NCBI GenBank assembly: GCA_009792885.1
Contig: WMCF01000055.1
Coordinates: 1,051,511-1,115,510, forward strand
Reading direction: 5' to 3'
Source of the DNA: Eremophila alpestris peregrina
Lineage: Eukaryota > Chordata > Aves > Passeriformes > Alaudidae
Length of the DNA stretch: 64,000 bases
The first letter of the stretch is position 1. Each line of letters starts with the position of its first letter. This document shows positions 44,991-58,443 of the stretch, one piece after another. The translations under genes and the position numbers were made by a program. The notes beneath the pieces are model-generated. The model worked only from the letters and a program-made list of their open reading frames with translations. It did not search any database and was not told the origin of the DNA.

Positions 44991-47766
44991 TGTGGTAGGG
45001 GCTTGTGTCAGTCCTTCAAGGGGAAGTGACACAAGTCTTCTGAATTTTTATTTTTTATGGGTGTTATTTGGTATGACAGATGTAAAATCACATACATACT
45101 GTACTTCTAATTCCTCACAGTAAACCTGCACTGCGTTTCATATATGTGTGGATATTTAAGTGCAGTCACTGTGTGATTGGCTTTGTTAAGCACAGGTGAT
45201 GCCCACTGATGGCTCAGTTTTTATAAGAAAAGATACTTTCACAAGTTCTCTGTGATAATAAATATGTTTGTTGGTCTATCACTCTTTGTAGCAGAGGTTG
45301 TTGCATGAGTTTTTTGAGTGTCAGGGCAGAGCCACCCAACAAAGCCTCTGCAGTTCAGTGGCCTCATGCTGAAATTGCTCATAAGACACTATAATTAATA
45401 CAGGGAGAACCTTGCAGTGAGTAATGGATTTATTTATGGTAAATGTGTGTTTTGACAACTGGGATCATACTTTTAATTTCCGTTTGTAAGGTGGAGATTT
45501 GAAGAATTGGAGGGTTCTGACACTTCAAGAAAATTATGTGATTGGGAAAAGGCTTCATTTCCTCCAAAATCATTTTTCTGCAAAGGCCTTTCATCCTGGC
45601 ACAGCTAAGTTGGTTTAATTCCTCCAAGGGAAGTGTGTGTGGGTAAAAGCTCACAACAAAACTCTGTTTCTGCAATAGGGTTTTACTGGCTGCTTCAATT
45701 CAGTCCCCCCCTATAACTGCATATGGATTTATCTCAAGAATGGCTCAGTCACATAAATGAGATGAAGTTTCAGAACTAGGTCATATTTAAAATTTGTTTA
45801 GTGTTGGCTTTATTCTTTCTGGCTGAAGCTTCTGTCAGGTGTAGGATACTGCTTTTAAGAAAACTGGATTGTAATCTGGTCATCTTATTGAGCTGGATGT
45901 GTGGAAATGGAGAAGTGGCAATATCTTTCCCAGTGGTGGTATGTGAAACTATTTTCATTTAGTGTGATGTTAGGAGAAATATATTCTGACCTATATAGTA
46001 ACAAAGGCTGCAGGTTTTCCTCAGCACAGCCAAAAAGATGCATTCATCTTTCATTTTAGTAGCAAATGGCCAGTGGCTTGGAAGGGCTAATTCCACGCAG
46101 CCAGGAGACCCTGATGGGCAAAAATAAAATTAATTTTCATTTCAGTGCCTATTCTCAAAGTGATGCTATAGCTGTGTGGTTTTGGAGTGGTTACACGTGC
46201 CTGTGTTAGTCCAGGAAATGTGGGAGCACTGGGAAAAGGGCATTAATCTGCCCCCTTATGCCACCAGCAGCACAAGGTAAAAAGGAATAAGGCCCTACTG
46301 CTGACTTGTTCCCTAGTGTCCTGTTGGATCCATCTGAGCCCCTCAGTTTGCTGGTCAAGCTAGAGGAAAGTATTGTGGAGAGGCAAAATTTCCTGGTCCC
46401 TGATCAGGAAGTGCTGAGCTCTAGGCTGATCCCTTCACTTGTGTGATTTCAAGGTTTTGGGGTTTTTTGGAGGATAAACAAGAGATCACAACATTATTTC
46501 TTCCATATTTAATATTAAAAGCACTTATTAGTTTAATACAGGGATATGAGCAAGCACATTAGGTACTTTAAAGAATTAAGCAGAACAATTACAAATGCTG
46601 AAGTAAAGTCTACTCTTAAAATACAAGTTACTTAAATCTCTCCCAAAGTGCAAGGTGTTATAAGTTGGGCAGTATGCAGAGCCCATTCCCACAATTAAAA
46701 AAAAAAATCTTAAAAATCCTTGACATTACTCCTGTGTGTAGGGGGAAGCCCTTGGTAATAAGCTTTGAGCTCACATGCTATCCTGGACATAAAAAATAGC
46801 CAGGTGTCCAGGCTGTGAGGGCTGCAGGCAGGCTGAGGAGGCAGGGGATGTACACCCTTGTTCACTGTGTGATGTGATGGTCAGCAGTGGCCAAAGCACT
46901 AGTGTCCTCCTGGGGCTAAAACCCAGCTGTTGGCTGAATGGTTTTAAGGTAAAGGAACAAATACTTTAAAAAAGATACTGTAAAAAATGTGTGTCCCTTT
47001 CATATTCCACCTCTCATATTCTGATTTTTATTTTATTTCTTTCATTTGATATTTTTCTGCAGTGGTTTCTCCCATTGCACTTTGTTCAGTCTCTCTCGCT
47101 CACTTTGTGCAGTATGAAAAAGGTTTGACAAGAGCTTTAAAACAAACATAATATTTCTGCCTTAGTTTTTCCTATTTTTGGCATGGACTGATGTGTGAGA
47201 AACACTCACAGATTCACTGTAGCTTGGAGCACTTTTATATGGATGTATTCCTGACTGCCCTGGTTGTTCAGCTTCTGCCCCAGAAAGCTGACAGAGGCAG
47301 CAAGGGAAGAATTCACTAAGACAGAAGAAAGAACCCCAAGGTGGATTATCCTGGTAAAAGTAGCAGTTCTTGGTGTCTTTTTCAAGAACTGCTCCCATAT
47401 TTAGTAAGACAGATTAGTCTGGGGAAAGGAAAAATCTGCTGCCTTTTTTTTCTGCAAACAGGAGTGATGCTGCTCTTTGCAAGCTGAAGGAGGATAAAAT
47501 TAAGCCATATGTTTTGATCACTGCAGAGCAGTCTGAAAGGTTTCTTTCAAATTTCCCATGGCATGGTTCCTGTCACAGTGAAAAAACACTGATAGCAGTG
47601 CACTTCATCTGGATTTTCATGTAACTCACCTACTCCAATGGCATTAGAATAGTAAGACAAGAAATTTTGAAACAAGATACAGATATTTAGAATATCATAT
47701 CCTAATGCTGCTTTTTCTCAGGTGCATAAAGAACTCTACCTCTCCCAGGTTTTGAGGTGGTTATGG

Positions 47767-47879
47767 AGTCATGGAATGGGTTGGAAGGGATCTTCAAGAT
47801 CATTTACTTCTGGCCCCCTTGCCACTGACAGGGAAACTTTCCACCAGACCAAGTTGCTCAAAGCCCCATCCAACCTTAA
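47767..47879 (-). mobile_element. CR1 LINE fragment (3' end)
   Basis: Reverse-complement CR1 3' end on the plus strand: 'gggttggaagggatcttcaa', then 'gccactgacagggaaacttt', then 'gaccaagttgctcaaagccc' and 'catccaacctt'. The blocks are well preserved, so this is a moderately young copy, inserted antisense to MAML3. Confidence 0.85.
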
Positions 47880-50800
47880 TGTTACTGTCCTATAGTTACT
47901 TGCAGTCTGTGTTCCAAAGAGATTAATCAAAATTAACCAGGTTCAACTGATGGATAAGGGTGATTTTTAATTTTTTTTAATATGTCAGCTGCAGTTATTC
48001 TTTCATGAGTCATTTGTCATAGGTGTTTATTTCTGTTTCTCTGCTCAGGCCCTTGTTTGGAGTGTGACTTTTTCTTTTTTTCATACACTCCCCACCTCCA
48101 ACAGTGAATTTTACCTAGTTCTTAATTCAGATTTATGAGCTCTATTAGTAAATTTAAAATTAATTTTCAAAACACAAATTGGATGACAAAATAGTTTATG
48201 CCTAAACTTGCTGTCACCTGTTAAAACAATCCAACCATTTTAAAGAAAGCAACTGAGCACCATGTTTATACTGAAATTTTAAAGAAAATGGAACCAGTAA
48301 AAGTTGGAACAAGGGGGTCTTAAAATTCTAACCAAGGCAAGAGAAGCCTTCTGTGCTAATACTGACATGGTGTCTTCATCAGTTTACTAGATTCAATTGG
48401 TTTGTTTAAGGCTGAAAGCTGAGTGGGAAGGCAGCTGGAGATTGCTGCTTCCCATAAGGTGAAAGCCAAGGTATCTACTTGTCTTTAAATATTTGTAAAT
48501 ACAGCAAAAACCTAATTTGATAAACTTTTATTCTTACATAACAGGTACACTGGAAGGTATTTTTAAAAATTAATTAGAAAAGAGAATCTATGTATTAATG
48601 CAGAGCGGTTTGTGTGTTCATGCACAGGATATATGGAGTTGTCAAGTAACACACTTCAATAGTTACCAATCAGTAAGAATTGACCTTTCCTTAGAAAAAT
48701 TAGTACAAATCCAACCATGCTCTCAAACTGATTTTTTCATATCAGGATTTCCTGCTTGGTAGTTTAAATCCTGTTTAAATTCAGCAATTTAAATCACTTT
48801 GATTTATATCAGCCATTCTGCCTTCAAATGAAGTGGGAATGTGCTGGGACTGAGACCCTTTGCCTTTTGGCACTACACTTATTCCATCCTCCAGTTTTAA
48901 GTTGCTTACATGGTTTGACTGATACCTATCTGCACTTCCTTTGCTGTGCTCATCAGTTTAAACATGTTCCTTTGTGTGTGATTTTTTTAACACTTATATC
49001 AGAATAAGGAAGGGGTTGAGTAGTTTAACAGTGTAATTGAGATGATAATGCAGCACAAATGTGTATTTTCTGCAGATGTTCATGACCAGTAAATACTTTG
49101 TATCATAATGAAACTTGTTTATATACAGTTAATTTATTTAATGGTTTTACCATTTTCAGTTCTGTTTGTTTGTTGCTGGGCTAAAATTCAGTGAGATCTT
49201 GATGAGGATTTTTTTTTTCTTTCTTTCTTAACTAAGGGCATCAGATGCTCGCCCTCCCTGTCTCTTTTCCTTTAACTTGAAATCACAGGAGAAAATGGTA
49301 CTTTTTCCACCCTATTCTCCGGATCAAATGGGCTTTATCTGTGCTCAGGGGTGAGGTGTCTGCAGAGCAAGCAAATCTAATAAAGGCACTGTTCTACTCA
49401 CTAGGGTGAATTGATTACTTTTATTTACTTAAGTCAGTTATGGCTTATGATCTATCATAATGGGAAGGTTTTTTTGACTCATCAGCTGGCATTTTGGAAT
49501 CATTTGTCATTTTGAGTGTCTAAAACAATGAGGAAGGACAACGTGTTCAGGTAAAACATGGAAGTTTTAAAGAAACTTGGTGGTGTACTAGGGGTCCACT
49601 GATCTAGGTGCAAAGTAGAAGTGCAAAGTTGCTGTGGTGGAGGGTTTTGAAGAGCACAACCACCAGCCCCTCTCCCTGTTGGAAACTAGTGAGCAGACAT
49701 TGTGATGAAAGATATATTTATGTTTTAATTGAAGACTAATACACCACACTTCACACCACAACATTTAATCAGGAGGTGGGCTTGAGGGTTGTGGAATGCT
49801 GATATCATCTCCAGCATCTTAGTTTCAGTGTCTAGATTTTGTTAAATGGCTTGTTTTCCTGTTCTTCAAGGGGAAGGAATCAAATGTAATTCAGAAAGTT
49901 TGAAGTAGCAGAAGATGTGAGTTCAAATGTCCAGGCTGTATTGTTCTGTTAGCCTGGCTGGTTGGAATGAGTCTTTTTATATACTCTCCTCCTCAGCTTA
50001 ATTTAGTGCATAGATTGCAATGAAGGCAGTGCAGACTGGGACATGTTTCCATCACCAGTGAGTTTTAAGTTTGTGTTCGATTTGCTGGAGACCTGATCCT
50101 GATAGCTCTTTATCCTTAGAAAAATATGGTGCTGGATAGTAAAATTCCTTGAGGAAATGGATTTATGTGGGGATTAAAAGAGAGCACTTGTTTGGCAGAT
50201 TTTCTGATTGTCCAGATCTTGCCCCAGTAGGAAGTTAAGAGAAGGGCAGGAGGTTTGAACATGTCCTGGTAATTCATTAGAACAAGAAGGCTGTGACTAT
50301 GTTTGGGAAGTACCTGGCACACCTGGGATGCACCACTGATCAGAGGGAATAGGCAGCATGGTCCACTGTGGTTCTGGTCAGCAAGTTTCCTTCATCATGG
50401 AGATGGGCAAAGTCTTCTCTAAAGAAACAAATTTTGAGGTTGTCATTATTACAAGTGACTGACATGAGCAGTTAAGACTCTGTACACATAAATATATATC
50501 TATAATGACATGTAGTTTTGCCAAAAATGCTAATGTAAGTCTATGTTTACCTATTGAAAATATAATTGATACTGTTGCAAATTCAGCAGTCCATAGAGAC
50601 TTAGCAAATCCAGTAAATGTTGAAGAAAATTACAGCCCTTGTATCTCAGGAATAATTTAAGTGTGGTTTGTCAACTGTAACCTGGTTGACCATATTGGAA
50701 AGTGCTTAGCTGGAGATTGCTTGAATATCATGATCTTTTCTTAATTTGTAGATCTACATGTAAGGGAGAACTCTCTTCTCTTTTGCTGTTTGCAGTTAGA

Positions 50801-53800
50801 TATTGAGTGCAGGGTAATAAAATGTATTTGCATACTTTTCTTTCCCCACAGATTCTGTGATTAGGAAAACATTAGCAAATCTTGACTGTGACCAACCTTT
50901 CCTTTCTGACCATGGAAAAAGATAAAATTCTGATAGGCTAAAAATAGATTTTCAAAAATTGGACTGTGGGAAAAATGGGAAAGCAATTACATGGAAAAAA
51001 CTAATGTAGAGACATTGATGTGGCTTGATCTGCTTTTCCCAGTTACATTTGTGTTAGAATGTAGACAGATAAACCTGTATCACTTCTTTGCAGACATACT
51101 TGGCACTAAAGTTCTGTATGTAATGAAGTCCTGAGAAATGAGTTACCTGCTTATATTGTAGGCATAAAAATGGATACCTAATGAAGTGGCACAGGAGTAG
51201 AAATAATCTGCCATGCATCACAGTTCTTAATCAATAAATACCTGCAGAGTTTATTTCTGTGTTTAATGATATCTGGAATGCTTGGCCCAAATCTGATTGG
51301 TGTTCACACAAAGGTGAAATCTTTGAGCCATTCTATGAAATTCAGGCCAGGCCCTCAGTTATGCTGGAGTAAATAATCTATGCTCTAATACTAATTATTT
51401 TTCCTTAATTAGTATAACTGAGAAACAGTACTGAAGTCATTGCCCTTGCCCCCACCTTTCCTTTTGGTGAGAAATTATTGCACTGTTTTTTAGAAAACAC
51501 TTTTTCTGCAGCTTGAAACCTCAGTTAAATGTAACGGTTTTTTGTAGATACTGGCAAGCAGATAATCTGGTCTGAGGTCTGCAAGGGCCTGGAACAGACT
51601 TAGTCTGTATGGATAAGTACAATGTGTTCCAGACAGAGATTAGATTCTGTATGCACACCTGTAGGTGGGTGTGGGGTTTAATAGAATAAATGTTAATGAG
51701 AAATGTGAAAACTTGGGCACGATGAGGAGAGAAGGTGGGGGAAATGGCAGTGGTGTCAATAGTGTCCAACTGTTCATCAAGTATGGTCATAGTTTTACCA
51801 ATTGTGGCTCGCTAAAACTAAATTGCACACTTCAAGATGAGTTTAGAGTTACCAAAAGGGTTCTCTTGGTTTCTCCAAAGTTAGTTGCTTGCTGTGCAAG
51901 TCCTCACCTTCCCTAAAAGCTGGGTTTTTTTCAGGGGAAGTGCCTGTGGCAGCCTGTAATTTAACACCTCTCATTACTCATTAGCAAAGGCATCCAGGCT
52001 CACGTTGTAGATGTTTCCCTTTAGTCAGGGTTCACTTCGGAGAAGTAGTTGATTGTGATTTGTGGCTTTCTTTGCAACTCATACTAGTTTACTTGTTGAT
52101 ATATGGGAATTTTCATTCATGACGTATTTTCTGTTTTCACCTGGAAAATCTCTTGTTATATCACAGAAAAGTAAGTGTGCTGCACATATTCTTTAGGATT
52201 AGCCTGTATTTGCTGTAAGGAGATAGGGGACTGGTACTGAGGGAGGAATGCTGTGGCTTGTTTGTGGCAAAGTTTGCCTTTCAGGAAGGGGAAGATCTGG
52301 TAGGGGATTTCTTGTATTTATTCCTGAGGAAAGACTGAACACTGATTCAAAGTTATATGGGTTGGATGCTTACCAGACTATTCACAAATACTAGTTCTAC
52401 AGAACAGTAGTTAGATTAATACACTTCTTTCCATCAGCAAAACCATCCTGACACATTTGAGGAAGAAGTAGTGAAAGGGGATTTCACTTCTGATTCTCCT
52501 GTATCTATCAGTCAGCTACAAGTGGAGCTGTATTTCAACAGTTCTCATTGAAGTAGCTGAGTTTCTTGGCTCCAGCAGGAGGCCAGTACTGTGGAAAGCA
52601 TTTGCTTGTTTTGAAGGAAACTTGTTTTAGGAAGGTATTGGTGATATCAATTCCATTCTTCATATTGCATCCAGCTGGTAAGTCTGCACCATCCTTGGAC
52701 TTCAGGTTAGATCTGGAAACTCAGCCTGCAAGACAAGAGTTTAAACATAGGGGAAAAAATGACCTAAGCAACAGGTCTTAGACAACACAACTTAGGCATG
52801 CCTTGGGGTGGTTGCAAAGCCTAGCAGACAGGTGTTGTTATGAGTGCAGGATTCTGCATCTACTGCATCTGTATGAAAATTAAATGTGAGTAAATAAGGC
52901 CTGAGAGGATAAATAAATAAATACCAGAACAAAAAAGCATTTAGATATTAACAGGTGCAGTGACAATGAAGCTGGAGGTGTCTGATGTGTCCAGCTGAAC
53001 ATATGACTTTGTGAACATGTTGTTTGTGAACATGGTGGCTCATAAATACAGAAGCAGCCACTGAATGGAAGTTCTGTGTGTGCAGGGACATCTGTGTCTG
53101 GTGTGTCTGTCTGAAAACAGCTCAGCTGACAGAGTAGGTATTGAGAATTACACCTCTCCTCTTCAGCACACTGCCAGCTGCAGCACTGGCCTGCAGAAGG
53201 CACCTCTGCTTTTGGAGGACATGCATGATAGATGAGGAAGCATGTGATGCATAGGTACACTTCTCTCTGGTCACTGTTTGGTGTTTGATGCTTCCTCTCA
53301 CTTTCAGGTGTGATTCACATTTCTGTTTGTGGTTCTATTGAATTGTCTGGGGCTTTTTTCTGCTGCCTATGGTGCTCATTGCATTTTGGCTCCCAGTAGT
53401 CTTTATCTATAAATAGAGAAATATAAATACAATATGTTATAAATATATAAATAAATATTATGAAAAAAAATAAATGCAACTGTATCTCAGATTGTCTGAG
53501 CCATGTCAGTGGTAGGATTTTGCCCTTCTGAATGCTGAAGACTCTTTGGGTCATAGTGGTTTTCATGTAGGTTCAAGGTCTTTGATGGCTCTTAACCACA
53601 CGAGCAGAAGTATTAACAGATCAAATGCCTCAGCACAGCAGAGTTTTGATATTGAGTCCTTGGATTTTTAACATATTTTTGCACTGGGTTTCTGCTGTCA
53701 GGCCACCAGGCTCTTCTGCAGCTGGCCTTTTCCAGCTGGCTTGTTGCCAGGAAGCTGCAGTGTAAAGACTTCAGTGATCCTGTGCATGCACGAGATCCCA

Positions 53801-56800
53801 GCAAAAGCAGCTTGTCCTTCTGTCCTGTTCCCCATGACCCTATGCCACACATAAGGAGTGACATCCTTGCAGCAGCTGTAGGTGTGAGGGAGGCTTGGGG
53901 AGATGCCATCACCATGTAGGAGCCCAGCGTTTGGATAGTGGCTGTGTGGAAGACAGGGATGCTGGTGAAGGACCTTCCCAGCTGAACTGCACCAGAGGCA
54001 CACATCACCAAAATTGGCTGGATTAGTGCAAAGGTAGACCTGTGACATTTCCCTGGCATGTCTCCAGTGCAATTTTTCTCTCCAGACTAGTTGTATGCAG
54101 TGCTGACAAAGTTCCTGTGTGGTGGTGGTCTGTGGCTATTCCCTGTGGCTGCTTTGTGCCTGTCCCCAGGCACAGGCCCCTGGACATGGAGAGGCACTTA
54201 CTGGCACATTTCACCTCATGCTACCCAGAATTTGCTAGACAAGATGCCTTCTGACCACATCAGGTTCAGTGAAGCATGCTGTTGTGGCCTTGGGCTCCCT
54301 GGGGTCATTCCTGAAGTCACCCCAAGCAAGGAGAACACTTGGGCACTTATGAATGAAACACTCTATTAAAGAGTTGTTAATTCTAATTTTTCCTATTTCC
54401 TGAACTTGTAGAGTCTCAACACTCTGACCAGAGCTTGCTTTTCATGGCAAATCTGTAATAGTTAGGAAGATTCTTGCATAATAAAAACCAGAAAGAAAAT
54501 AGGAGAACCTGATCCTCATATTTACCTAAACTGTTATTCTGGTTTACAGGATTATGCTTTTAGTTCTTGCAGTGGCTATGGATACCTATTCATTTTCTGA
54601 CTGTTTCATCAACAGTGGCAGGTGGGCTCTGTCAGACTTATTCAGCTTCTTTGTCTTCCTTCTGGACAAGTGTGTGTGTGTGTCATGTATTCTGCATAGG
54701 GACGTTTATCTCAGATTAGCATTGACAAATAGATCCAGCACTCTTCCATAAAAGCAAGAATTGGTGTGCAGACTCTGTCTATTGGTTATGCATCCCCTGG
54801 ATGAATTAGTAGTGGTTTAGTGAGATTATAAACAGGAAGAGGCACCTCAACTCTAATTCCTTTCCAGAGGTTGGGTGTTGAACACAGAGGAACTCCAAAA
54901 GATGTAGCTTGAGCAAGACTGAAAATATGTTATTTGAATTGATCTTTCCCATGAAAAGGAGAGGGAAAGGAATTAAGCTCATAAAGGTGAGGGGGCCGGA
55001 ACCAAACCTTCTCTGAGGGAGTTCTGAAGTAAATAACGTTTGACACTCTAAGATATCTTTAGAAAATAAGATACCCCTTAGTGCAGTGGTTTTGATAGTA
55101 CTGACATACAGGTATAGTAGAAGGGGGAATACTCACACTGCAACAGGAAGACACCAAAGAAATGAAGGCAAGCAATCTCTTTGAGACACTCTACCTCTGC
55201 ATTCCTAAAATATGAAACCCGTTTGAGGATGTTGCCTGTCTCTGTCATGGAAGAGTTGTCGAGCCTCCATTTAAGGGAGCTGGCCCGGCTAAATTCTTCA
55301 CTGGGAGACGTCCAAGGCGAGCCATGGTGCTGGAGGAAGCGCTGTGCACAGTGCTGTAGGTGGCACCCTTCCCTTTGCGATGGTGCTGAACCAGTGCCAG
55401 AAGGCAGGGAGGAGTTGGGGGCACTCTGAGAGGGGAAGCCCTGGACCAGTTGCTCGACTGGTGTAAAGCCACACAGATCTGCTGGGGTGCCTGCTTTACC
55501 CCAGCTGAAAAATCTGTCCTCTCCCTTAAAAACGCCAGGTGAAAGCAGGGCTTTGTCTACTTGTCATCAGTAGAGATTTTCCAACGGTGCTCTGGAATCT
55601 GCAGAGCCCATGGCAGGCCATGCCTGCTGCCCCTCCAAACACATCCCTGTGCCCCTTGGGCAGCCTTGGCCATCTGGTTCTGTGGGGCAGGCACTAGGTT
55701 TGTACCCAAGCAGAAACTTAGGGATACTATTACCTTTGTTGGCTGTGACATTTTATTTGGCTGACATGTTAAAAGGTGGTAATTAAATCACAGCATTGCT
55801 TCTCTTTAAAGTAATTCTGCCGTGAATGCTGAAAGTTATTTCAAATGCATGCTTGAGCTACATCAGGACTGAGGGTCCTCAGCCCTGTTTGTGTTCCTGT
55901 AAGTACAGACCAGAAAAGACTGACTTTTTATTTACCTTGTGGTTTGGGAGTTGAGAGTCAGGGCTCTGGGGCCGGAGCTACAGTGGGGTTACTGTGTCAG
56001 CTGAGCCAGGGTAACCCTGTATGGCAAATGCAAGTAATGTGCTGTGAATGAAGCTTTCATTTCCTGGTGCCAACGCTGTGGCCAAAAGCATTCAACTAAA
56101 AATATGTCTCTAAAACGGGCAGTCATCTGACATTTTATTTACTATTGTGGTTTGGACATGGGTGGATGAAACATTTTAATAAATTACTGTATCTTTTTGT
56201 CTGTTCCTGATTTATCACGTTTTACTAATTCAAAAGCTATTTATGACATGCCTAGTAAATTGGAGCTTCGACGTGCTGACTGATTTGCATGAAGGTGCTT
56301 GGAGGAGAAGGAAGGTTTGGGACAAGGAGTATCAAGCAGAAAGCAAAGCTTCTCATTTATTATGGTTGTGCCCTAATCCTCCAGCACCAAATTCTGTGCC
56401 AGAAGGTGTTGTGTTTTATCTACTGCAGGATGAGAGTCCAGGTGCTCACTGTCCAACATTTGCCATACTTCAAAACAACAAGTGATGCTGGTGTGTGTCA
56501 TGGCTGGGTTCCCTCTGTCCTCTCTGTTTCCTACAAGGCAGGGAATCAGTATCCCTGTTTTCTGGGTGCAAGCTGAGTATCATTTTGCCCTGATCTCCAT
56601 CCTAATTAAGGCTGTGGCTATAGACAAAGGAATAACATTTTGGCATTTTCTGCCAGAGATAGAGGGAATGCAGTGATCCTTTAGGGACAGTGATCAGAAA
56701 GGGTAAAATTCTGAAGCTTTGCCCTGCAGTTCTGCTTTAAAAATGAAAAATTAAGAGAGAGGCTGTTATAGAGGGTGGAGAGGAGGAGCTGCTGCTCTGC

Positions 56801-57208
56801 TGTCTCAGACACAGGGGTCCCTCTCTCTGTAGTGACATGGTCATCTGAAGAGCCATGCTGCTTGCTGAGGCTGCTGCTGCTGCACAGTGCAGCAGGGTGC
56901 TTGTTCATTTTGATAGGAAGAAGTTTTCCAGGAAGAGGAGGGGAAAAGAGGGCAGCTAATATCCTCTCTTCACCTCCAGTGCAAAACCAAAAGGATCTTA
57001 AGTGATGCTCTGTGAATAAAAGAAATTTTCATATATCCCTTGTAGTGGTTGGTACATTCCCCTGCTTCTGATTAGTCCTTCAGCACTGCAAAGAGCCAGT
57101 TTGCTCTCACTGCTGCATTTTTCTATCAGGCACAGACTTGCTTTTCACTCTTTCTCTCCCTTCCAAACCCACTTCGCTTTTTTGGGGGGTTTGTTTTCCT
57201 TTTCTTTC

Positions 57209-57232
57209 TTTTTTTTTTTTTTTTTTTTTTTT
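57209..57232. repeat. Homopolymer T24
   Basis: Uninterrupted run of 24 T following a T/C-rich stretch; the longest homopolymer in the window. Confidence 0.9.
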
Positions 57233-58410
57233 AAAGCAGCCATGAGAGAGGAATAAAATAATTTTGAAGAGCATTATATTGTGAGAATTTCGACAATGAG
57301 TGGAAGATTGTAATTACTCTCTTCCATTAGACTCAGTGGCTTTGGACAGATAAGCTGTATTGAAACGTGTGACCAGGGCATGGGATCATGGATTGTCTTT
57401 CACTGTTGTCATGGTGACAGTGATGCAGGTGGCCTATAACTGCCTGGCTGTCAGATCTTATACATCAAACTGGTGCTAAGTGAAAATATGTTAGAGGCAT
57501 GGGGGGAAAAATTGCCAGCAGTGTTTATAGGATCAGGTGGAAGAGGACTAGATAGCTTTGAAGGCAGCTTTTCGTGAAAGCTGTGGATGGCTCAGGGATG
57601 CTTTTTTAGATTGCTTATGCCTTCATGTGAGCAAAATCAGTTTTAAAGGGGGAAAATATATACAAATACACATCATTATTATGTCTTGGCTGCTTTCTCA
57701 AAGTCAAAATGATGGTGGTGTTAGGCTGAGATGGAAAAGAAATGGGTAGGATGGCAAACTCTTGTAGGGGAGAGCTGGGGCAGGCTCTAGAACCAAATAA
57801 TAACAGAGGGAAAGAAGATGAGTCAATACTGTACCTCAGAGTTGCTAACAGAAAGTTGTCCAGATTTAGCAATATTAAAAAACACTTAAATTATGAAATA
57901 GCACCTCAAAGTCAAGACATTCTTATAGAAAATGATGGTTGGATTTGCTATAAAGTAATTTCTTTTCCAGAGCTGTTCTCTCTCATGGGTTTGAGGCCTA
58001 CACTCTGTGACATTTCAAATAGATTCTGACTCTCATCCCCTCCCCTTTCCAGCTGATGGTACCTTGTAAACAGCTGAGATTTCCAGTAGTTCCTGACACT
58101 AAAATTAATCTGTGTCACTTTGGCAAGTCCCCCTTGCCTTGTACTAGCTATTGAACTACCTTCCCTCTCTAATGGAAGCAAACTCTTTGCAAAGAGAATA
58201 GTGAAAGTGATGGTGAAAAAATTAACTTCTATTCTTGTCAAATTGTTTCCTGCAGTACTTAGTCTATGCGAATTTAGTTGGGTTTTGTAGTTTACTTTCA
58301 TCTGAAGTGGAAATGTTACTTTGTCTCCTTCTGGGAGAGCCTGTGGGAGACTTGCTTACCTCTTGCAGGTTTTAATTGCACCTTTGTAATTGTTAATTGC
58401 ATTCAATTGC

Positions 58411-58443
58411 CTGATGTTCTTCAAATGGATTGAAGAACATCAG
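58411..58443. repeat. Perfect hairpin (14-bp stem, 5-nt loop)
   Basis: CTGATGTTCTTCAA at 58411-58424 and TTGAAGAACATCAG at 58430-58443 are exact reverse complements separated by ATGGA. Pairing does not extend beyond the stem. At 33 nt it is shorter than a normal pre-miRNA. Confidence 0.95.

Larger units (their letters stand above)
40951..47766. other. MAML3 intron 1, segment without recognised genes
   Basis: AT-rich intron holding T19 at 41262-41280, T15 at 41976-41990, a 14-bp perfect palindrome TACCAATATTGGTA at 41651-41664 and the C-rich tract at 44937-44990. A frame of 122 codons (43449-43817) has no recognisable domain. Confidence 0.5.

Noticed and set aside
53613..54072. Two overlapping minus-strand frames of 148 and 124 codons in intron 1
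   Set aside because: No recognisable domain, no CpG island or promoter nearby, and the two frames overlap. A pseudogene is possible but I cannot name a parent.
58411..58443. Hairpin as a microRNA gene
   Set aside because: The stem is 14 bp in a 33-nt structure, well short of a pre-miRNA, and pairing does not extend outward.
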